Shown: positions 34,763-44,570, counted from the first letter of the stretch. The stretch is 64,000 nucleotides of DNA from PCPOR2b sp965220385 (GCA_965220385.1 OZ244825.1:5518001-5582000); one strand, 5' to 3'. The notes: generated by a model not told the origin, from the sequence alone. Program-made: numbers and translations.

Positions 34763-35335
34763 CTAATTGGAGCTTAGAAGTTTAATACAGAAATTTTCAA
34801 AGCGGATCCAATGTTCTCCATCCGGCGGACCGTTGTAGCACTGGATACTCACCTGATCATCGCCCGGTGGGGGTAGTTCTCCCGTCGCTGCTGTGTGAAA
34901 TTCTGTATCACCTGAAGGGCGATACTGCGCTTCCCACAAGTCAGCAGTAACCAGCAGGCGCAGCCGGACACTGTTTGATGGCATCGCTGCTCTACCGGGG
35001 ATAATGTAGATATCACCATCAATGAGTTCCTTAACCTCCTTGAAGACCGGTTTGCCATCGTTGTACCACGTAATTCCCGCCTGCTCATACTGCTGTGTGG
35101 GGAGGGTATGGTTCGTGATAGTTACTTCAATGGCGTAGGTGCCATCGCTACGGTCTGGTGCAGTTCTCAGCAGCGCATTCCTGACCGTATCTGCTACGCC
35201 GGGGCGAACACAAATCTCCAGTCCACCGTCCCGGAGCCGCCAGTCGTCAGAATCTTCCCGCAGCCAAGACCAACCTTCATCAAGTTGAGCATCGAAGTTA
35301 TCTTCAAAGATAATTTGTTCATTAGATGAACTCAT
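34763..35335 (-). CDS. DUF1349-like beta-sandwich protein
   Basis: A 190-residue cytoplasmic protein (no signal peptide) with the DUF1349/concanavalin-like pattern: FEDNFDAQLDEGWSWLRED at the start, then GGLEICVRPG, then QAGITWYNDGKP and HWIRFENFCIKLL at the end. Proteins of this kind often bind or process glycans in the same operons as Gfo/Idh and DUF6785 genes. GGAGG precedes the ATG. Catalysis is not established. Confidence 0.75.
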   Translation of the reverse strand: MSSSNEQIIFEDNFDAQLDEGWSWLREDSDDWRLRDGGLEICVRPGVADTVRNALLRTAPDRSDGTYAIEVTITNHTLPTQQYEQAGITWYNDGKPVFKEVKELIDGDIYIIPGRAAMPSNSVRLRLLVTADLWEAQYRPSGDTEFHTAATGELPPPGDDQVSIQCYNGPPDGEHWIRFENFCIKLLSSN

Positions 35336-35508
35336 GTAAGTACCTCCATTTGGGTTTGGGCGTCAGGCTTCCTCCCTTAAAACGGGGTATTGGATTTTAG
35401 CGCAACGCTTGGTTAGGTAAAAAAGTATTTGTAAGACACGCTCCATCACTACTGAGATTACCGAAAGCTGTAACCCCGCGCGAGCGGTTTTTCGATTCAA
35501 TCAACGTC

Positions 35509-36777
35509 TCAGATCTCAATCCCTAATTCACGGTTTGCGATGTTCTGGTAGGTGTTCAGTTTCCCGCCGACAACCTCTTCCATACGGACAATTCGACCCG
35601 CTTCAGAGGATTCATGACAAGCCATCACAAGGGCAACAGCCAATAACCCCTCCTCTGCTCCAACTTCGACTGATATTCCATTGTCGATTGCATCCAAAAG
35701 TTCGGCGAGTTCCATGGCGAGAATATTTAAGTCACCTCCGCCACCCACGCCCGATTTAGACTGATCATAGCGCGCAAGTCGTTCGCCGCCGAAAAATCGA
35801 GCGGTGCGGTCATCAAGCAAGAAATCAGGCACAAGCGCCAGCACATCGTCGTCATCGAGCACACCATCCTGATCGTCTCGGAAGAGACGTAATGGTTGAC
35901 CGGTGCGCACCGACGGTAGGTCAATTTGACCTTCGCTACCGAAGATCGTGAAGCGTCGAAACCTGGGACCATGTGCTGCTTGGTCATATAGCCACTGCCC
36001 CAACGCGTCGCTTTCAAATTCAAGGGTGGCCATCATTAAGTCAGGCGCATCTGCTGACTGAACATCGGGGTAGGTGTGGGCATAGTGATCATGAAACCCC
36101 TTAACACGGGTTCCTTTGAAGATCCGCTCACGTTCTTGAAGGCGAACCTTGCCCGTTACCTGTCTAACGGGACCAGCCAAATATATTTGCATGTCGGCGT
36201 TGTGGACACCGGACTCCAGTATTGATCCGCCCTGTTTGCGGAGATATTGCCAGCCACCAGCGGATGCATTACGTCCACCACCCGCCGAGAAATCTAAAAC
36301 CGTGCGGAGGTCGCCGATAGCACCCACGTCAAGTAATGCTTTCGCTAGGCGGCTTATCGGGTCGCGCCGATAGTTCTCTGCTACCGAGAGCACCGTGCCG
36401 TATTTCTGGGCAGTAGCCTGCATTGTTCGGCAAGCTGCCACGGTTGGTGCCATCGGTTTCTCACATAAAACGTGCACACCGTTTTCTGCTGCCACTCTGG
36501 CAATCGAATGATGAGCGGATGCTGCAGCAACGATGTCCAGTACCTCTACACTTGAGCCAGCAATGGCATCTTCAAGTGAGCGGTACGCCTGTGGTCGATA
36601 GCCAAAAAACTCCTCTGCCTCACCCGCAACGAATTCTGCACGTTCCAACTCTGGATCAATCACTGCAACAAGTTCAATGCGTCCGGGTTCCAAATTCTCT
36701 AAGACACGATATCCACGCAGGTGCCGGCGACCCATACCACCGCATCCCGCGAGGGCAAGCCGATGACGTTCGTACAT
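35509..36777 (-). CDS. Gfo/Idh/MocA family oxidoreductase
   Basis: A 422-residue NAD(P)-dependent dehydrogenase. The N-terminal Rossmann fingerprint is LALAGCGGMGRRHLRGY, then VLCEKPMAPTV carries the catalytic-site Lys motif EKP. The C-terminal Idh-type domain follows (residues about 130-400). The substrate is probably a sugar or inositol derivative. The ATG at 36777 has AGGAGAAGG just upstream. It follows the DUF6785 gene by 38 bases and leads into the DUF1349, UxuA-like and PhyH genes. Confidence 0.88.
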   Translation of the reverse strand: MYERHRLALAGCGGMGRRHLRGYRVLENLEPGRIELVAVIDPELERAEFVAGEAEEFFGYRPQAYRSLEDAIAGSSVEVLDIVAAASAHHSIARVAAENGVHVLCEKPMAPTVAACRTMQATAQKYGTVLSVAENYRRDPISRLAKALLDVGAIGDLRTVLDFSAGGGRNASAGGWQYLRKQGGSILESGVHNADMQIYLAGPVRQVTGKVRLQERERIFKGTRVKGFHDHYAHTYPDVQSADAPDLMMATLEFESDALGQWLYDQAAHGPRFRRFTIFGSEGQIDLPSVRTGQPLRLFRDDQDGVLDDDDVLALVPDFLLDDRTARFFGGERLARYDQSKSGVGGGGDLNILAMELAELLDAIDNGISVEVGAEEGLLAVALVMACHESSEAGRIVRMEEVVGGKLNTYQNIANRELGIEI

Positions 36778-36815
36778 TTTTCCTTCTCCTAATACCAATC
36801 CTGACGATGGTTCGC

Positions 36816-38735
36816 TTACCATCGCTTAAACGCATAAGTCGGTATACCAGTCACCAATCCAACGATTCCCCAGATGCTGCCTATCGTGAATGCACCCAAA
36901 ACCAACCCCAGAAAGAACGGGAAGGTTCGACGATAAGTCTGTATGCCTCCATGCCTGAGGATTGCCCCTTTCACCACCCAGCTGATAAGAAACGGAAACC
37001 ACAGATGTTCGAAGGGTAGATATCCAGTTATCGGATAAGCCAACGGATGCAGCGGCCACCATAAGAACCGTAATCGCAGCACTGTGTTGATAAACACAAC
37101 CAGGGCGCCAATACCAACGGCACTGAGCGACTGTGCATCCGGTTCTATTGGACGTACAAGCCACCGCTCAATTACTGTGTAAGCACCAATGCCACGCCCC
37201 TCACTGACACCTCCCCATTTATAGCTGAATTGCAGAAATGTCCAGAACGTTACGATAATACCCACAACGACGGAAAACATAATAACTTTTCCAAGTTTGC
37301 GGGTATCCATACCCGACCGATCTGCCAGTTTGAAACTTTCCAGCATATACGGCATCGGATGGTTCCTGAATTGTTTCGTGAATGTCCAAAATGGTGCTGC
37401 TGCCGTTAATGTCTGAGATTCGAGTTTACGACTGCCCACCATCGCTATGAAAAGCTGGAGCGGACCGTAGTGGTAAATCCCGTGTATTGGGGGACCGAGT
37501 TCCGCTCGTGTTCGCGTGTGTGCAAACGCAATAACGAAGTAAACTCCGAAGAACGCCAAGCCAAACTGAACGGTGGTTCCAGCTTGATATGAAAAAAACA
37601 CTAGGAAACTAATTCCTACAATTATGCCAAGTACCGCAGTTCTGTACTTTATCGGTTCATCGGAATCGTCCACCTTAGACCTTGCCCCGATAGCCCTTTT
37701 TATGACCTGCCAAATCGGTTTCCGACCCAGCCAGAAGGAGACAATGGCGATCCCCAGATATCCACCCAGTACCTGCTGGGCAACAAATGGATATCCGGGC
37801 ATATTGACCCCTGCCATACTACCTATAACTCGTTCTGCTTTCCAAAGAAGAAAAAAGAACCAGCACGAAAAAAGGAGATCGAGTGGGATAGCAAAGGCAA
37901 GACCAATAGCAAAAGGATTAAACTGAACAGGGAAATTGCCCATCGTGTTAAATGGGCGCTCTGTAAAGTAGACGTTGAGGTTGTATCCAAGCGGAATCTG
38001 TGGGAGTACAGGGAACAGGTAGGTTGTTCCATTAATTAGATTGATGCCAGCAGCCAAACCAAAACCGAGCCAAAGCAATTTGTTTCTGAAAAATGGATGA
38101 TGCCCATCCCCTTCGCGGCTCATCTCATAAGGCAAATGAACGAGCGGATAAGTTAATTTCTCCTTTTCGATCCACTGTCTCCTGATAATTACGTTCAGGC
38201 AGAACATGGTAAACGCAACCACCGAAAGGAAAAGCGTCCACCACACCATCGGTTCAAGCCAGCCTCTGATATGGGCCGCGGTGTAAAATGTCGATTCCCC
38301 CTTGTAGAACCCGTAAAGCACCTGATCGTCATTTACGGTAAGTCGTTGCGATAAATACTTCCAAAAGAGGTTGCTCCAATCGTTTTCCGGCGTTGCAGAC
38401 CAGCGGGCAGTACCCAACGTGCAAAATATGGATTGGCTAAAATCATGACCACTGACGCAGACCGCTAAGAGGAGCATTGTATAGACTGTCAGCAGCTCCT
38501 GTTGACTCAATGCAATCCGCGGTACCCACCGCTTCAGCAGCATGTTCACCAAGATCAAGGACAGGAAAGTGAAAACTGCATTATAAAAAATCGTCATCGT
38601 GGTTGGGTATTGCGTATTCCAAACCGTTTCCCACTGTACGACGATATAGACGTTAATTGGTACAAGCGCTAAACCGATGAGTACCGCTCGTAAGGTAACA
38701 TCGGCTTTGCTATCATTTTTCGTCGGGTGCGCCAT
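36816..38735 (-). CDS. DUF6785/DUF6784-type multi-span membrane protein
   Basis: A 639-residue integral membrane protein with roughly a dozen hydrophobic helices, starting with RAVLIGLALVPINVYIVVQW. Two adjacent family regions are suggested. The first contains LSQQELLTVYTMLLLAVCVSGHDF. The second contains ARAELGPPIHGIYHYGPLQL-like text; here the sequence reads TRAELGPPIHGIYHYGPLQ. Function unknown; transport of a sugar-like compound is plausible because such genes are found beside Idh-type dehydrogenases and DUF1349 proteins. The ATG at 38735 follows GGGGAAAG. First gene of the minus-strand run. Confidence 0.75.
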   Translation of the reverse strand: MAHPTKNDSKADVTLRAVLIGLALVPINVYIVVQWETVWNTQYPTTMTIFYNAVFTFLSLILVNMLLKRWVPRIALSQQELLTVYTMLLLAVCVSGHDFSQSIFCTLGTARWSATPENDWSNLFWKYLSQRLTVNDDQVLYGFYKGESTFYTAAHIRGWLEPMVWWTLFLSVVAFTMFCLNVIIRRQWIEKEKLTYPLVHLPYEMSREGDGHHPFFRNKLLWLGFGLAAGINLINGTTYLFPVLPQIPLGYNLNVYFTERPFNTMGNFPVQFNPFAIGLAFAIPLDLLFSCWFFFLLWKAERVIGSMAGVNMPGYPFVAQQVLGGYLGIAIVSFWLGRKPIWQVIKRAIGARSKVDDSDEPIKYRTAVLGIIVGISFLVFFSYQAGTTVQFGLAFFGVYFVIAFAHTRTRAELGPPIHGIYHYGPLQLFIAMVGSRKLESQTLTAAAPFWTFTKQFRNHPMPYMLESFKLADRSGMDTRKLGKVIMFSVVVGIIVTFWTFLQFSYKWGGVSEGRGIGAYTVIERWLVRPIEPDAQSLSAVGIGALVVFINTVLRLRFLWWPLHPLAYPITGYLPFEHLWFPFLISWVVKGAILRHGGIQTYRRTFPFFLGLVLGAFTIGSIWGIVGLVTGIPTYAFKRW

Positions 38736-38986
38736 GCTTTCCCCAGTCCCGTGAACAGTACAAAATCCAATGAGAGTCAAGACTTTAGGATCCGCCTCGC
38801 TCCAACTACGCTATTATATCCATTCCTCCCTGCGTGTCAATGGAAAACTGTTTGCTCCTGTGCCCTTCATGCACCCCATATATTTCCATGTTGACGGGTG
38901 GGACACCAATTTGCTAAACTCTCGTTGTGCAACATCTGGATTATGGATTTATCTGGAGCAACGATTGCCCAAGTTGGAGGTTTATC

Positions 38987-39835
38987 ATGATTATCGATGT
39001 ACATACACATCTTTCTACCCGTGAGCAGTGGGGCAAAGTTTTCGTCGAAGTGTTTGATCGGGGATATACCGGTTATACTGGGATTGACTTGGAAGTAACA
39101 CCCGAAATACATTGGGAGGCTGTAGCGACGGTTTCGCGTGCAATCGTTTTTGGGATTAATTCCATTGCGCTAGGTATGCACACACCGAATGACGCCATTG
39201 CCACGTACGCTAAGGCGCACCCGGAAAAAATCATCGGCTTCATGTCGGTCGACCCGAACGACCCAAACGCATTAGATGAAATTGATCGAAGTGTCAACGA
39301 TCTGGGATTAAGGGGTATCAAGATGAGTCCGGTATACCAACACTACGATCCAAATGGTGATAAAGCGCGGCGGGTGCATCGTCGTGCAGAAGAATTGGGA
39401 CTCCCCATCCTGACACATGCGGCGTACCATGTCATTGCCAATACGCCGATGGAGTGGGCAAATCCGTTGCTCTACGATCCCGTTGCTCGCGAATTCCCGA
39501 ACCTGAAAATTATTCTCGCTCATATCGGATTGCCTTGGTACACTGACGCAATGGTGATGATCCGTAAGCATCCAAATGTATTTGCTGATGTTTCTGGCGG
39601 GGTTCCTCTACGACCTTGGTGGGGGTATCAGGCATTGACATTCTGTCATGAGAACCGCGTGATGGACAAACTCCTGTTCGGCAGCGACTTTCCAATCGCC
39701 ACCATTGAGGAAACTATTGAGGCACTCCGCACTGCTAACCGCTTCGCCGAAGGGACCGGTATGCCGCAGATCCCAGAGGCTGACATCGAAGCCCTCATCC
39801 ATCGTGACTCCCTCTCCCTACTTGGGTTGGATTAG
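38987..39835 (+). CDS. amidohydrolase_2 family metal-dependent hydrolase
   Basis: A 282-residue TIM-barrel hydrolase or decarboxylase of the amidohydrolase_2 group. All usual ligands are present: HxH in IIDVHTHLS, His in ILTHAAYH and ILAHIGLP, and Asp in LLFGSDFP. The ATG at 38987 follows GGAGG by seven bases. Substrate unknown, though gamma-resorcylate decarboxylase-like and 4-oxalomesaconate hydratase-like activities occur in this group. A TPR protein gene follows. It is the intact counterpart of the degenerate gene at 25056. Confidence 0.87.
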   Translation: MIIDVHTHLSTREQWGKVFVEVFDRGYTGYTGIDLEVTPEIHWEAVATVSRAIVFGINSIALGMHTPNDAIATYAKAHPEKIIGFMSVDPNDPNALDEIDRSVNDLGLRGIKMSPVYQHYDPNGDKARRVHRRAEELGLPILTHAAYHVIANTPMEWANPLLYDPVAREFPNLKIILAHIGLPWYTDAMVMIRKHPNVFADVSGGVPLRPWWGYQALTFCHENRVMDKLLFGSDFPIATIEETIEALRTANRFAEGTGMPQIPEADIEALIHRDSLSLLGLD

Positions 39836-39902
39836 TGCGATTCATCCAAGAATCAACCCTACTTCATTCTGTTCGTCATAATATATAAGGAGATGGAGAA
39901 AT

Positions 39903-42263
39903 ATGACAAGAAGACAGCACCACCAGCGAAACGTGGTGATATTCAATTTATTTTTAGGCTGCCAACAACTGAAGTTATTCTTACGAAGCCAGCGACAGTC
40001 AGCGAGAATTGGTGTAGGATTGGGGAACTTCGTATGCCTGCTGTTCCTGATTACCGCTTATCTCTTCGCTCCTCTGGCAACTTTTGCGCAAGCCCCACCT
40101 ATTAGAGAAGATCAGACCGCTATTCAAAACGCCCACGATTTATACTATGCCCATAAGTATTCGGAGGCTGTTGAAGCGTATCAGGTTCTATTAAAAGCAC
40201 CGTTGCGCCAGCACTCAAAAGATGCGATCCGCATGAATTTAGGACGGTCCTACGCAAAATTGGGTGATGATGCCATGGCACTCCAGAGTTTTTATGCCGT
40301 GATCGACGATGATCCAGATGGTTCGTATGCGAGTCAAGCGGTGCATCGAATTGGAGCACTTTTTCGCGATAGGTATCAGTATAAAGAGGCAATTGTCCGG
40401 TGTCGCCAGCTTGCTGGCAAATATCCAAATACGCAAACTGCCGCGATCGCACGTTATCTAGTTGCCCAATATATTTTCGCAGATGGTGGCTATGACGAGG
40501 CGATTGAAAATTACCGCAGTTTCCTAAATGATTTTCCGTCCTCTCCGTACCGTAACAGTGCGCTCAATAGCCTTGTCCGGCTATATCGACTTCGTCACAG
40601 ATACATTGATGCAGAAGAATTAATCCGGGATGAACTACGCCAAAAACCAGATGATATCAACCTGATAGAGCGGTTAGCGGATCTTTATAAAGTACAGGAG
40701 AAATACGATGAGGCGTTATCTCTATACCGTTCTGCCCTTGAACAGAATCCGAAAAATACAGATATTCTGAAGAAACTTGGAGAGCTTTACGCGGAGCGTG
40801 GTCAGCAGGATCTTGCAGCGGAGCAGTGGACCAAAATTGTCCAAGATGATCCAGATCAAGCCTACCGATACCAGCAACTGGGGTCAATATATACCTCTCA
40901 CCAGATGTATGAAAAGGCTGTCGAAGCTTATGAGACAGCTATCAGTCTGAACTCCAAAGATGCTCAACTCTACAATCGGCTTGCAGACGTGTACAAAATC
41001 CAAGGGCAAGTTGATATGGCTGTCAATACCTATCTACGTGCATTGAGTGTTGTGGATATTGGCTACAGCGGGCGTGACATACTTGTCCAAAGCATGGCAG
41101 AAATCTACGAAGGGGTTCAACAGCAACGTCTGCTTGAGCAGGTTATTGACCGGATCCAAGTGGCGTTAAGAACGGAACGAAATCCGAGTCTGACACTGGC
41201 TTTGGCGGAGGTGTATTTCTATCGTGGGAATTTAGATTTGGCACTCAAACATTTTAAGCGGCTGCGCCAGCTTTATCCCGCTGACCGTGGACGTATCCTT
41301 GAAAAGTATGCACAAATTCTGGAACGAAACAAAAACCCTAAAGCAGCAGATTTTTATCAGGCAATTACTGAACTCTTCCCGAATACGCCTCTGGCTTGGA
41401 CCGCACGGATGAAATTGGCACAATTCTATGAACGGTGGGGACGATGGGAGGATGCGCTGACAGTTTTAACAGATATGACGCAGCGGAGCAGCCAACCAGC
41501 TGCACAACTGCTCTTGGGAAATGTATGGTTACACGGAATTCGTGATCCGGGGGCGGCACTACAGGTGTACTTGGGGTTAGCTAACCAACCACTGTCAACA
41601 GACCAAAAAATGCAAGTTCGACTCGGTGTGGCAGCGTGTTACATTTTGCAGGGAAAATTCAAGGAAGCAGAAAGCACGCTTCGTCCGATTGCCGATGTAA
41701 ACAGCAATTTCAAGGCGGATGCCCAAAAACTAATCGGTGATGCCCACTTGCTTCGGGGCGATATTGAAGCCGCAGTTGCGGCATACAAGCGCGTACTTGA
41801 TATTGCGATGTCCAATCCGTTGAGCAACGATTCTCTGGACAGGATTGTTCTGATTCAGTCCAATTCAGACTACAGCAGCGAACCTCTCAAGCGTTACCTT
41901 GAAGCACTACGAAGCGATTTAAGCGGAGAGACTGAAGACGCATTGAGATTGTGTCAGGAGACAATGAAGGAATACCCGACAGCACTCATCGTTGATGATC
42001 TTTGGATGCTGATGGGTGGAATTCATCAGCGCGAAGCACGATATACTGACGCTATTTCAGCATTTCAGCGCGTCGCCATTTTGGAGGGGAGTCCAATCGC
42101 GGCGGAGGCAACGGCGAAAATCGCAGATATCTACCGTTGGCATCTCAACGAACCAGGCAAAGCAAAGGAGACCTATTCCGCACTCATTCAAGATTATCCT
42201 GAGAGTGTGATTGTCGCCTACGCTCGGCAGCAGCTTGATGCGCTTATGAGGGAGAAACAGTAA
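39903..42263 (+). CDS. TPR-repeat protein with N-terminal membrane segment
   Basis: A 786-residue protein. A basic N-terminus precedes a hydrophobic segment of about residues 40-60 (CLLFLITAYLFAPLATFA), likely a signal peptide cleaved after AQA. The rest is TPR units, for example YDEALSLYRSALEQNPKN and YEKAVEAYETAISLNSKD, along the whole length. It resembles periplasmic TPR scaffolds (YbgF/BamD-like). AAGGAG and a second GGAG lie just before the ATG. Partner unknown. Confidence 0.8.
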   Translation: MTRRQHHQRNVVIFNLFLGCQQLKLFLRSQRQSARIGVGLGNFVCLLFLITAYLFAPLATFAQAPPIREDQTAIQNAHDLYYAHKYSEAVEAYQVLLKAPLRQHSKDAIRMNLGRSYAKLGDDAMALQSFYAVIDDDPDGSYASQAVHRIGALFRDRYQYKEAIVRCRQLAGKYPNTQTAAIARYLVAQYIFADGGYDEAIENYRSFLNDFPSSPYRNSALNSLVRLYRLRHRYIDAEELIRDELRQKPDDINLIERLADLYKVQEKYDEALSLYRSALEQNPKNTDILKKLGELYAERGQQDLAAEQWTKIVQDDPDQAYRYQQLGSIYTSHQMYEKAVEAYETAISLNSKDAQLYNRLADVYKIQGQVDMAVNTYLRALSVVDIGYSGRDILVQSMAEIYEGVQQQRLLEQVIDRIQVALRTERNPSLTLALAEVYFYRGNLDLALKHFKRLRQLYPADRGRILEKYAQILERNKNPKAADFYQAITELFPNTPLAWTARMKLAQFYERWGRWEDALTVLTDMTQRSSQPAAQLLLGNVWLHGIRDPGAALQVYLGLANQPLSTDQKMQVRLGVAACYILQGKFKEAESTLRPIADVNSNFKADAQKLIGDAHLLRGDIEAAVAAYKRVLDIAMSNPLSNDSLDRIVLIQSNSDYSSEPLKRYLEALRSDLSGETEDALRLCQETMKEYPTALIVDDLWMLMGGIHQREARYTDAISAFQRVAILEGSPIAAEATAKIADIYRWHLNEPGKAKETYSALIQDYPESVIVAYARQQLDALMREKQ

Positions 42264-42300
42264 GCCGGAAAGCGTGTGGAGAGACCTACCTCTATGAGCA

Positions 42301-42337
42301 CAAAAAAGGCAGGCGACTTGACACAAGCCTCCTGCCT
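42301..42337 (-). terminator. intrinsic terminator of the iscU-like/erpA unit
   Basis: Read on the minus strand, AGGCAGG (42337-42331) pairs with CCTGCCT (42313-42307) around a 17-nt loop, and a run of six T residues follows. It lies 24 bases beyond the erpA stop. On the plus strand it may also slow transcription from the TPR gene. Confidence 0.85.
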
Positions 42338-42360
42338 ATACCTACGAAATACGAATCCGG

Positions 42361-42702
42361 TTATACACTGAAAGATTCGCCACAACCACACTCAGACCTC
42401 GCATTTGGGTTGGTAATCTTGAAGCCTGACTCCATTAGACCATCTTTGTAGTCCAACGTCGAACCGGCGAGATAAAGGGTGCTGCGCGAATCGATAAAGA
42501 CCTTCAATCCATGTTGCTCGAAGACCTTATCACCATTCCGTTGTTCATCGAATCCCAGATTGTACTGAAAACCGGAACACCCGCCCCCAATAACCTGCAT
42601 ACGCAGACCGTGCGCCACGCTAGCATCTACAGCCTCTTCTCCCATCGCGTCCTGCATTAACAGGTGTGCTTTTTTCGCCGCAGCTTCGGTCACTATAATC
42701 AT
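42361..42702 (-). CDS. erpA: iron-sulfur cluster insertion protein of the ErpA/IscA (HesB) family
   Basis: A 113-residue A-type carrier that transfers Fe-S clusters to apoproteins. All three ligand cysteines are present: C42 (GGGCSGF), C105 and C107 (ECGCGESF). The match to E. coli ErpA is close in the C-terminal half (DYKDGLMESGFKITNPNA). The ATG overlaps the stop of the IscU-like gene (ATGA), with AAGGGGA inside that gene, so synthesis is coupled. IscA would be an acceptable alternative name. Confidence 0.88.
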   Translation of the reverse strand: MIIVTEAAAKKAHLLMQDAMGEEAVDASVAHGLRMQVIGGGCSGFQYNLGFDEQRNGDKVFEQHGLKVFIDSRSTLYLAGSTLDYKDGLMESGFKITNPNARSECGCGESFSV

Positions 42703-43085
42703 TTTGATTCCCCTTTGTTATTTAGATGTGAAATATAATTGTGGATTGCAGCTTTTAATACCTTTTCGGCAAGTTCAGCATAGCGTACTTTATCCGGCGG
42801 TAATCCTCCAAGTGCTTCATCAACTTGTCGATCTGTTATGTCTAATGCTTCCTGAATCGTGTGTTCTTTGATCATCTCTGTGATGAGCGAGCTGGCTGCG
42901 ATTGCGGTTGGACACCCAAAGGCTTTAAACTTTGCATCGACAATCCGGTCTTGAGAAACCCTGATTGTGAGTTTCATCATTTCGCCGCTGGCAGGTGTGC
43001 CAACAACCCCTACGCCGTCCGCATCTGCAATTGTACCAACATTCCGCGGATTTTCATAATACTCGATAACCTGTGCGGTGTGCAT
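42699..43085 (-). CDS. IscU/NifU-like scaffold lacking two of three ligand cysteines
   Basis: A 128-residue protein of the IscU fold (YYENPRNVGT at the N-terminus, FGCPTAIAASSLITE in the middle, GLPPDKV recalling the HscA-binding LPPVK). In E. coli IscU the cluster ligands are C37, C63 and C106 with D39 and H105. Here the aligned positions are S33, C58, Y102, E35 and R101. Only one Cys is kept. The gene is otherwise full length, expressed from a consensus promoter and coupled to erpA, so it does not look like decay. It may carry clusters differently or play another role. GGAG fixes the ATG at 43085. Confidence 0.85.
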   Translation of the reverse strand: MHTAQVIEYYENPRNVGTIADADGVGVVGTPASGEMMKLTIRVSQDRIVDAKFKAFGCPTAIAASSLITEMIKEHTIQEALDITDRQVDEALGGLPPDKVRYAELAEKVLKAAIHNYISHLNNKGESK

Positions 43086-43149
43086 ATCCGTCTCCAAATC
43101 CCCGCTCTCATAAAGACAGGCTCTATGGCGACGAAAGCCATCTATCTAT

Positions 43150-43178
43150 ATTATATTGCACCCACATATCAATGTCAA
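43150..43178 (-). promoter_or_regulatory. perfect consensus sigma70 promoter of the iscU-like gene
   Basis: Read on the minus strand, TTGACA (43178-43173) and TATAAT (43155-43150) are separated by exactly 17 bases. The start codon at 43085 is about 58 bases beyond the predicted transcript start. Confidence 0.85.
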
Positions 43179-43208
43179 ATTTACTTTGGACGTGACAGAA
43201 TTGGTTTT

Positions 43209-44570
43209 TCACGTCTCAGTATTAAGGGTTGCATCCTGCAGCCGGCGAAGCTTAAGTATAAAGGAATCCTCATCGAGGGCTACCATATCGTAGGTAATTG
43301 CGGTTCCTTTTGCTAAATCTGTCTTCAATTTAGCACCGGGTGCCAAACCCAGCGGAAGCAGATTTTCTATACGGGCAGTTTCCGCTTTTTCTGCCAATCC
43401 GTTAACCGTATATCCGCCCCCACCATCTAAAATCTCTCCGCACTTCAGATCTCGTTTTGCAACAGTAATCACCTCTGCGGTCGGCGTAGTCAAGGGTGTA
43501 CCCGTGGGCTGCCCATAGAGCGCAGCTTTTATAATGGATATAGGCGCTGCTACCGCTACGAGATGATATGGTCGATAGAGCAGAAAGTTTTTGCCGTTAC
43601 CCCCCGGATAGAGATGATAGCCCGCCAAATCCTCCTGGGTAAAAGGATGGTCGGTTCGGATAACCACAAAAACCCCCATCCGAAGTGGCGAGTCTAATGG
43701 GGTTATCCCATCCTCCGCCACGCTATTAGCTAATTCAACTACCCCATGCTGACTCAGGAGGCCTCCCTCTTCTCGCAGGCTGAAAGCTTGGGGAATCTGG
43801 GACAGATTAAGTGAAGGTTCGTGCATACCTCGTACGTCCGGCGGTAGACCGGTCATATTCGCAAGTGCGGTCATCTCAACCTGTGCCTTGGTGCCATCGC
43901 GGAACGAATTGAACATTTTCAGGTTAATTGTTCGCCGTTCGATCATTTCCTGGCTGAATCCGAAACGGTCTGGTACCGTATCCGGCGTACCCTCTCTATC
44001 ATCACCATAGAAGACTGTACCGCGACCCGCAGCCACAATTTCAAATCCGAGCGTTTTTGCCCAATCCACGATGTTCATGGTTACACCGGGTTGATCACCA
44101 TCTACAAGGGTGTAGACGACACCAGCAGTATCCGCCAGGCGGCTCAGATAGGGTCCTATGGTCACATCGGCTTCCACGTTAACCATCACCAGGTGTTTGT
44201 TATGGGTCAATGTATGATATGCCATGTGGGCACCAACCTCTGGAACCCCGGTAGCTTCCACGACTACATCTATCAAATCAGATTTGGGGAGGAGTAGCCC
44301 ATCTGCGGTTATTGCTCGTTTGCCGTTGTGGATGGCTTCGTTCAATCCCTCGGCATTTTGTACAACTTTTATAGCGTCCGCTGGTACGCAACTCGCTGTG
44401 TAGGCGTGTTTGGCGTGGTCCAAATTAATATCGGCGATGGCACTGGCTTCGACACCCTTCATTTGGGAAAGTTGTGCCACCAATCCCGCGCCGAATTTAC
44501 CAGTACCAATGATACCCACGCGGATGGGGTTATTCTCCGATGCACGTTTCGCTAATAATTTACTGAACAT
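43209..44570 (-). CDS. NAD(P)-dependent oxidoreductase with C-terminal SAF domain
   Basis: A 453-residue protein resembling homoserine-dehydrogenase-like Rossmann enzymes: IRVGIIGTGKFGAGLVAQ near the N-terminus, then VVVEATGVPEVG and VMVNVEADV. After about residue 350 comes a SAF-type domain (VITVAKRDLKCGEILDGGGG, quoted length 20), as in FlgA and sialic acid synthases. Members of this architecture occur near sugar-acid catabolic genes; the reaction is not known here. AAGGAG lies six bases before the ATG. It sits upstream of the iscU-like promoter and 37 bases below coaE. Confidence 0.72.
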   Translation of the reverse strand: MFSKLLAKRASENNPIRVGIIGTGKFGAGLVAQLSQMKGVEASAIADINLDHAKHAYTASCVPADAIKVVQNAEGLNEAIHNGKRAITADGLLLPKSDLIDVVVEATGVPEVGAHMAYHTLTHNKHLVMVNVEADVTIGPYLSRLADTAGVVYTLVDGDQPGVTMNIVDWAKTLGFEIVAAGRGTVFYGDDREGTPDTVPDRFGFSQEMIERRTINLKMFNSFRDGTKAQVEMTALANMTGLPPDVRGMHEPSLNLSQIPQAFSLREEGGLLSQHGVVELANSVAEDGITPLDSPLRMGVFVVIRTDHPFTQEDLAGYHLYPGGNGKNFLLYRPYHLVAVAAPISIIKAALYGQPTGTPLTTPTAEVITVAKRDLKCGEILDGGGGYTVNGLAEKAETARIENLLPLGLAPGAKLKTDLAKGTAITYDMVALDEDSFILKLRRLQDATLNTET

